Below, piece after piece: positions 39,429 to 41,472 of a stretch of DNA of 41,472 bases. The number at the start of each line of letters is the position of its first letter. Within the stretch, counting starts at the first letter, position 1. The position numbers and the translations under genes are program-made. Origin of the DNA: an uncultured Spartobacteria bacterium (lineage in GTDB: Bacteria > Verrucomicrobiota > Verrucomicrobiia > Chthoniobacterales > UBA6821). The stretch covers positions 1 to 41,472 of the forward strand of contig CAIOJL010000144.1 in the NCBI GenBank assembly GCA_903858595.1. Reading direction: 5' to 3'. The notes below the pieces were generated by a model, which worked only from the letters and a program-made list of their open reading frames with translations, ran no database searches and was not told the origin of the DNA.

Positions 39429-40220
39429 ATGGACACTACCGACACCTCCAATCAGCTCCGGGCAGGAGTTTTTATGATCCTCGGCTTCCTCTGCATAGGA
39501 TCACTCGTCATTTACTTCGGACGATTCGGCGAGGGAGTGAAGAAATATTACACCCTGACCGTCGAGTATCGGAATGCCAGTGGTATCCTGAAGGGGGCGG
39601 ATGTCATGATGGCAGGTGCGAAGATCGGAGAAGTGGCGACTCCACCCACGGTGCTGCCCAACATGCGAGGTGTTGCTGTTCCTCTGAAGATCGAGGAGAC
39701 AGTCCAGATCCCGCAGGGCAGCGTCTTCTCTATTGGAAGTTCCGGGCTTCTTGGAGACCACTTCGTGACCGTGACAATGGATGACCATAACCGCAATCCC
39801 CAGCCGATCGCTTCTGGTACCGTGGTCAAGAACGGGCAGAGTGAATCCAGCATCTCGGAGCTCCAGCGCCAACTCCACGACGAGATCCTGCCCAAGCTTA
39901 GCTCAGCCTTGGACAACATCGATTCCGTGAGCAAGTCGCTCCATGATGATGTCTTCAATAAGCAGGGTGTCCAGAACCTGCAGATGACGCTCGCGAACTT
40001 CCGCACCACCAGCGACGCCATGGCGGCTTCTTCACGGGAACTCAAAGGAGTGATGGAAAAGGCCAATGTCTTCTTGAAGAAGGGAAACACCGCGATGGAT
40101 TCTGTTCAGGGGGCAACTGGGGATCTTAAGGCCTTTGTGGCAAACCTGCGCCAGCACGGGATCATCTTCTATAAAGATAGCGCGGGTATGTCGGCGGGGC
40201 CCCTCAAAAAACAGCACTGA
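39429..40220 (+). CDS. mlaD: MlaD-like MCE domain protein
   Basis: A protein of 263 residues with one N-terminal membrane helix (AGVFMILGFLCIGSLVIYFG, about 12-31) and an MCE domain (about 38-118; YRNASGILKGADVMMAGAKIGEV, IGSSGLLGDHFVTV). A helical C-terminal region follows (about 135-245). MCE domains form hexameric rings that carry phospholipids across the periplasm. The upstream mlaE and mlaF complete the core complex. No mlaC or mlaB homologue follows. Confidence 0.92.
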   Translation: MDTTDTSNQLRAGVFMILGFLCIGSLVIYFGRFGEGVKKYYTLTVEYRNASGILKGADVMMAGAKIGEVATPPTVLPNMRGVAVPLKIEETVQIPQGSVFSIGSSGLLGDHFVTVTMDDHNRNPQPIASGTVVKNGQSESSISELQRQLHDEILPKLSSALDNIDSVSKSLHDDVFNKQGVQNLQMTLANFRTTSDAMAASSRELKGVMEKANVFLKKGNTAMDSVQGATGDLKAFVANLRQHGIIFYKDSAGMSAGPLKKQH

Positions 40221-40302
40221 TTTTTTTCTCTGGGCTTGAAAGAAGTGTTACACCAAAATTTTCTCGCGGTTCGACACCCAGCTGTCTGCAATCTTCTCCA
40301 AC

Positions 40303-40950
40303 ATGTCATTACTAGCCGAACTCTTTTCAAATAATCAGGCTTGGGCCGAGGATCTCAGCTCACGGGATCCTCAATTCTTCAAGGATCTGGCTGTCCAGCA
40401 GCGTCCCGAATACCTCTGGATCGGATGTGCGGACAGCCGTGTGCCTGCTGAGGAATTGGTCGGACTTGCTCCCGGAGAGATCTTTGTTCATCGCAATGTG
40501 GCCAATGTGGTCGTGCACACCGACTTCAACTGTCTTTCGGTGATGCAGTTCGCTGTCGATGTCCTGAAGGTCAAACACATCATCGTCTGCGGTCACTATG
40601 GTTGCGGCGGCGTCCAGGCTACCCTGCGCGGCGACCGTGTGGGACTTGCTGACAACTGGCTCCGTCATGTGGATGACGTCCTTCAGAAGCACCAATCCCT
40701 ACTGTCAGGCTGGCAAGATGAGACCACTAGGCTAAATCATCTTTGCGAGCTCAATGTCATCGAGCAGGTAGCCAATATCTGCAAGACCACCGTGGTTCGT
40801 GATGCTTGGGAACATGGACAGGATCTCACCGTGCATGGCTGGATCTATGGCATGAGCGACGGACTTCTCCGCGACCTTCACACTAGCGCTCGATCCATGG
40901 AGAGCGCTAAGACAGCCTACCTGAATGCGGTAAACTCGCTGCCGGAATAA
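40303..40950 (+). CDS. can: Beta-class carbonic anhydrase
   Basis: A beta-carbonic anhydrase of 215 residues that interconverts CO2 and bicarbonate. The zinc site is C42 and D44 (GCADSRVP), H98 and C101 (GHYGCGGV), and VHRNVANVV is conserved. Bicarbonate supply fits the demands of AccC and CarB elsewhere in the window, but that link is only contextual. It stands alone, 82 bases after mlaD, in a T- and A-rich gap. Confidence 0.95.
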   Translation: MSLLAELFSNNQAWAEDLSSRDPQFFKDLAVQQRPEYLWIGCADSRVPAEELVGLAPGEIFVHRNVANVVVHTDFNCLSVMQFAVDVLKVKHIIVCGHYGCGGVQATLRGDRVGLADNWLRHVDDVLQKHQSLLSGWQDETTRLNHLCELNVIEQVANICKTTVVRDAWEHGQDLTVHGWIYGMSDGLLRDLHTSARSMESAKTAYLNAVNSLPE

Positions 40951-40953
40951 AAG

Positions 40954-40977
40954 AAGCTAGAGCGGCTGAGCTTTATT
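40954..40977 (+). terminator. Weak hairpin after the carbonic anhydrase gene
   Basis: Arms AAGCT (40954-40958) and AGCTT (40969-40973), with a small inner AG/CT pairing, are followed by TTATT. It begins three bases after the stop codon. The stem is short and the T run is interrupted, so termination here is only possible. Confidence 0.3.
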
Positions 40978-41003
40978 CTGGAATATTCCAAATAAATAAA
41001 ATC

Positions 41004-41029
41004 TCGCGCAGAGCAAGGTGCAGAGGATA
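41004..41029 (+). repeat. CGCAGAG-type short repeat, copy 3
   Basis: The sequence starts TCGCGCAGAG, continues CAAGGT and ends GCAGAGGATA. It matches the minus-strand form of the repeat at 311-335 except for a longer spacer. It lies between the carbonic anhydrase and the transposase. Confidence 0.4.
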
Positions 41030-41220
41030 CAAGCCTGAGGTTATTCCTATGCAGAAATCTTATCCAAATCAGAGCGGCAGTCCTGTTTTAGAAACTGTTC
41101 TGAATCACTAGAGTCCGATTGAGAGGGTTATTGGTTTTTGTTGATTCTTCAAGGTGAGTGATTTGCTATCCAAAATAGATGTGACGCATTTGAACTTTGA
41201 GCGACGTTTTTTGAGGATGG

Positions 41221-41472
41221 ATGGCTATGAGCTCTGGCCGCTACATCCTCTCCCAAGTCCTCGATCTGGTAGATCGCAAGTCTCTTTCCCGGTTGGTCCA
41301 ACGATACGACGCTGAGAGTAAGGTTCGGCATTTCGGTTGCCGCCAGCAGTTGATCTGCATGGCCTTTGCACAGTTGACCTGGAGGGAAGAACTAAGCGAT
41401 ATTGCCACCTGTCTCAACGCACGGGGCGAAGCTCTCTACCATCTCGGCTTTCGAGAGAGAGTTGCCAAGTCC
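41221..41472 (+). mobile_element. 5' part of an IS4-family transposase (DUF4372), cut by the window edge
   Basis: An open frame from ATG 41221 runs out of the window with 84 codons and no stop. The protein begins MAMSSGRYILSQVLDLVDRK and continues with LSRLVQRYDAESKVRHFGC, QQLICMAFAQLTWREELSDI and LYHLGFRERVAKS. This is the DUF4372 N-terminal domain of IS4-family transposases, where AFAQLTxRExLxDI and LYHxGFRExV are hallmarks. The DDE catalytic core lies outside the window, so intactness cannot be judged. A GAGG lies four bases before the ATG, unlike most genes here. Confidence 0.85.

Larger units (their letters stand above)
40951..41220. other. AT-rich intergenic stretch before the transposase
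   Basis: A gap of 270 bases with no supported gene. It holds the weak hairpin at 40954-40977, a perfect palindrome TGGAATATTCCA (40979-40990), the third CGCAGAG-type repeat (41004-41029), and AT-rich sequence up to the transposase. The left inverted repeat of the insertion sequence should be within the last 100 bases or so, but it cannot be defined without the other end. A 60-codon open frame at 41149-41331 (minus) is antisense to the transposase. Confidence 0.5.

Overview
The window is an ordinary chromosomal stretch of a didermal (Gram-negative-type) bacterium. It encodes LptD, an MlaE/F/D-type lipid transporter, a lipoprotein PstS and a Tat-exported phosphoesterase. I lean towards the PVC superphylum, probably Verrucomicrobiota. 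The reasons are the ParB N-terminus with its GKGLG repeats, the mix of housekeeping genes, and an almost complete lack of Shine-Dalgarno sequences. This is an inference from gene style; no rRNA is present to fix it. Coding density is high and genes sit in short operons with gaps of a few bases or overlapping start/stop codons.

Layout. 1-402: tail of an unidentified gene, a strong intrinsic terminator, a short CGCAGAG-type repeat and several hairpins. 403-5231 (minus): parB, a delta-9-type fatty acid desaturase, an FAD amine-oxidase-like protein, a DUF1365 protein and a Q/R-rich low-complexity protein. 5315-10694 (plus): a lipoate-ligase/octanoyltransferase-like gene, then the phosphate uptake operon pstS-pstC-pstA-pstB-phoU. 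10789-13161 (plus): lptD, converging on the minus-strand operon accB-accC-thiE-midA (16870-13162). 16974-19771 (plus): secG-panC-nadB. 19875-19962 (minus): tRNA-Ser(GCU). 20046-22369 (minus): an ABC-F ATPase and a diacylglycerol-kinase-family gene. 22511-23299 (plus): a TSUP permease, converging on a DUF1361 membrane protein. 24003-25408 (minus): separate CYTH and CHAD genes. 25511-27045 (plus): a half-size EamA transporter and a metallophosphoesterase. 27060-31521 (minus): carB and a DUF155/RMD1-family protein. 31735-32354 (plus): a frameshifted HD-domain gene. 32382-33338 (minus): manA. 33401-40220 (plus): ftsK, a short RodZ-like gene, rimO and mlaE-mlaF-mlaD. 40303-40950 (plus): a beta-carbonic anhydrase. 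41221 to the right edge: the 5' part of an IS4-family transposase.

How the genes fit together. Much of the window serves the envelope: fatty acid initiation (AccB/AccC), desaturation and probable lipid modification, lipid kinase activity, LPS insertion, phospholipid transport and protein export. Cofactor genes (thiE, panC, nadB, lipoyl transfer) and core chromosome-segregation genes (parB, ftsK) are mixed in. Phosphate is a second thread: Pst/PhoU, CYTH, CHAD and a phosphoesterase.

I did not find a clearly new defence or mobile system. The items most worth a second look are the desaturase/amine oxidase/DUF1365 cluster, the hairpin shared by the convergent lptD and midA stop codons, the one-base frameshift in the HD gene, the short CGCAGAG repeats near both ends, the acidic insertion in the FtsK motor, and the near absence of Shine-Dalgarno sites.
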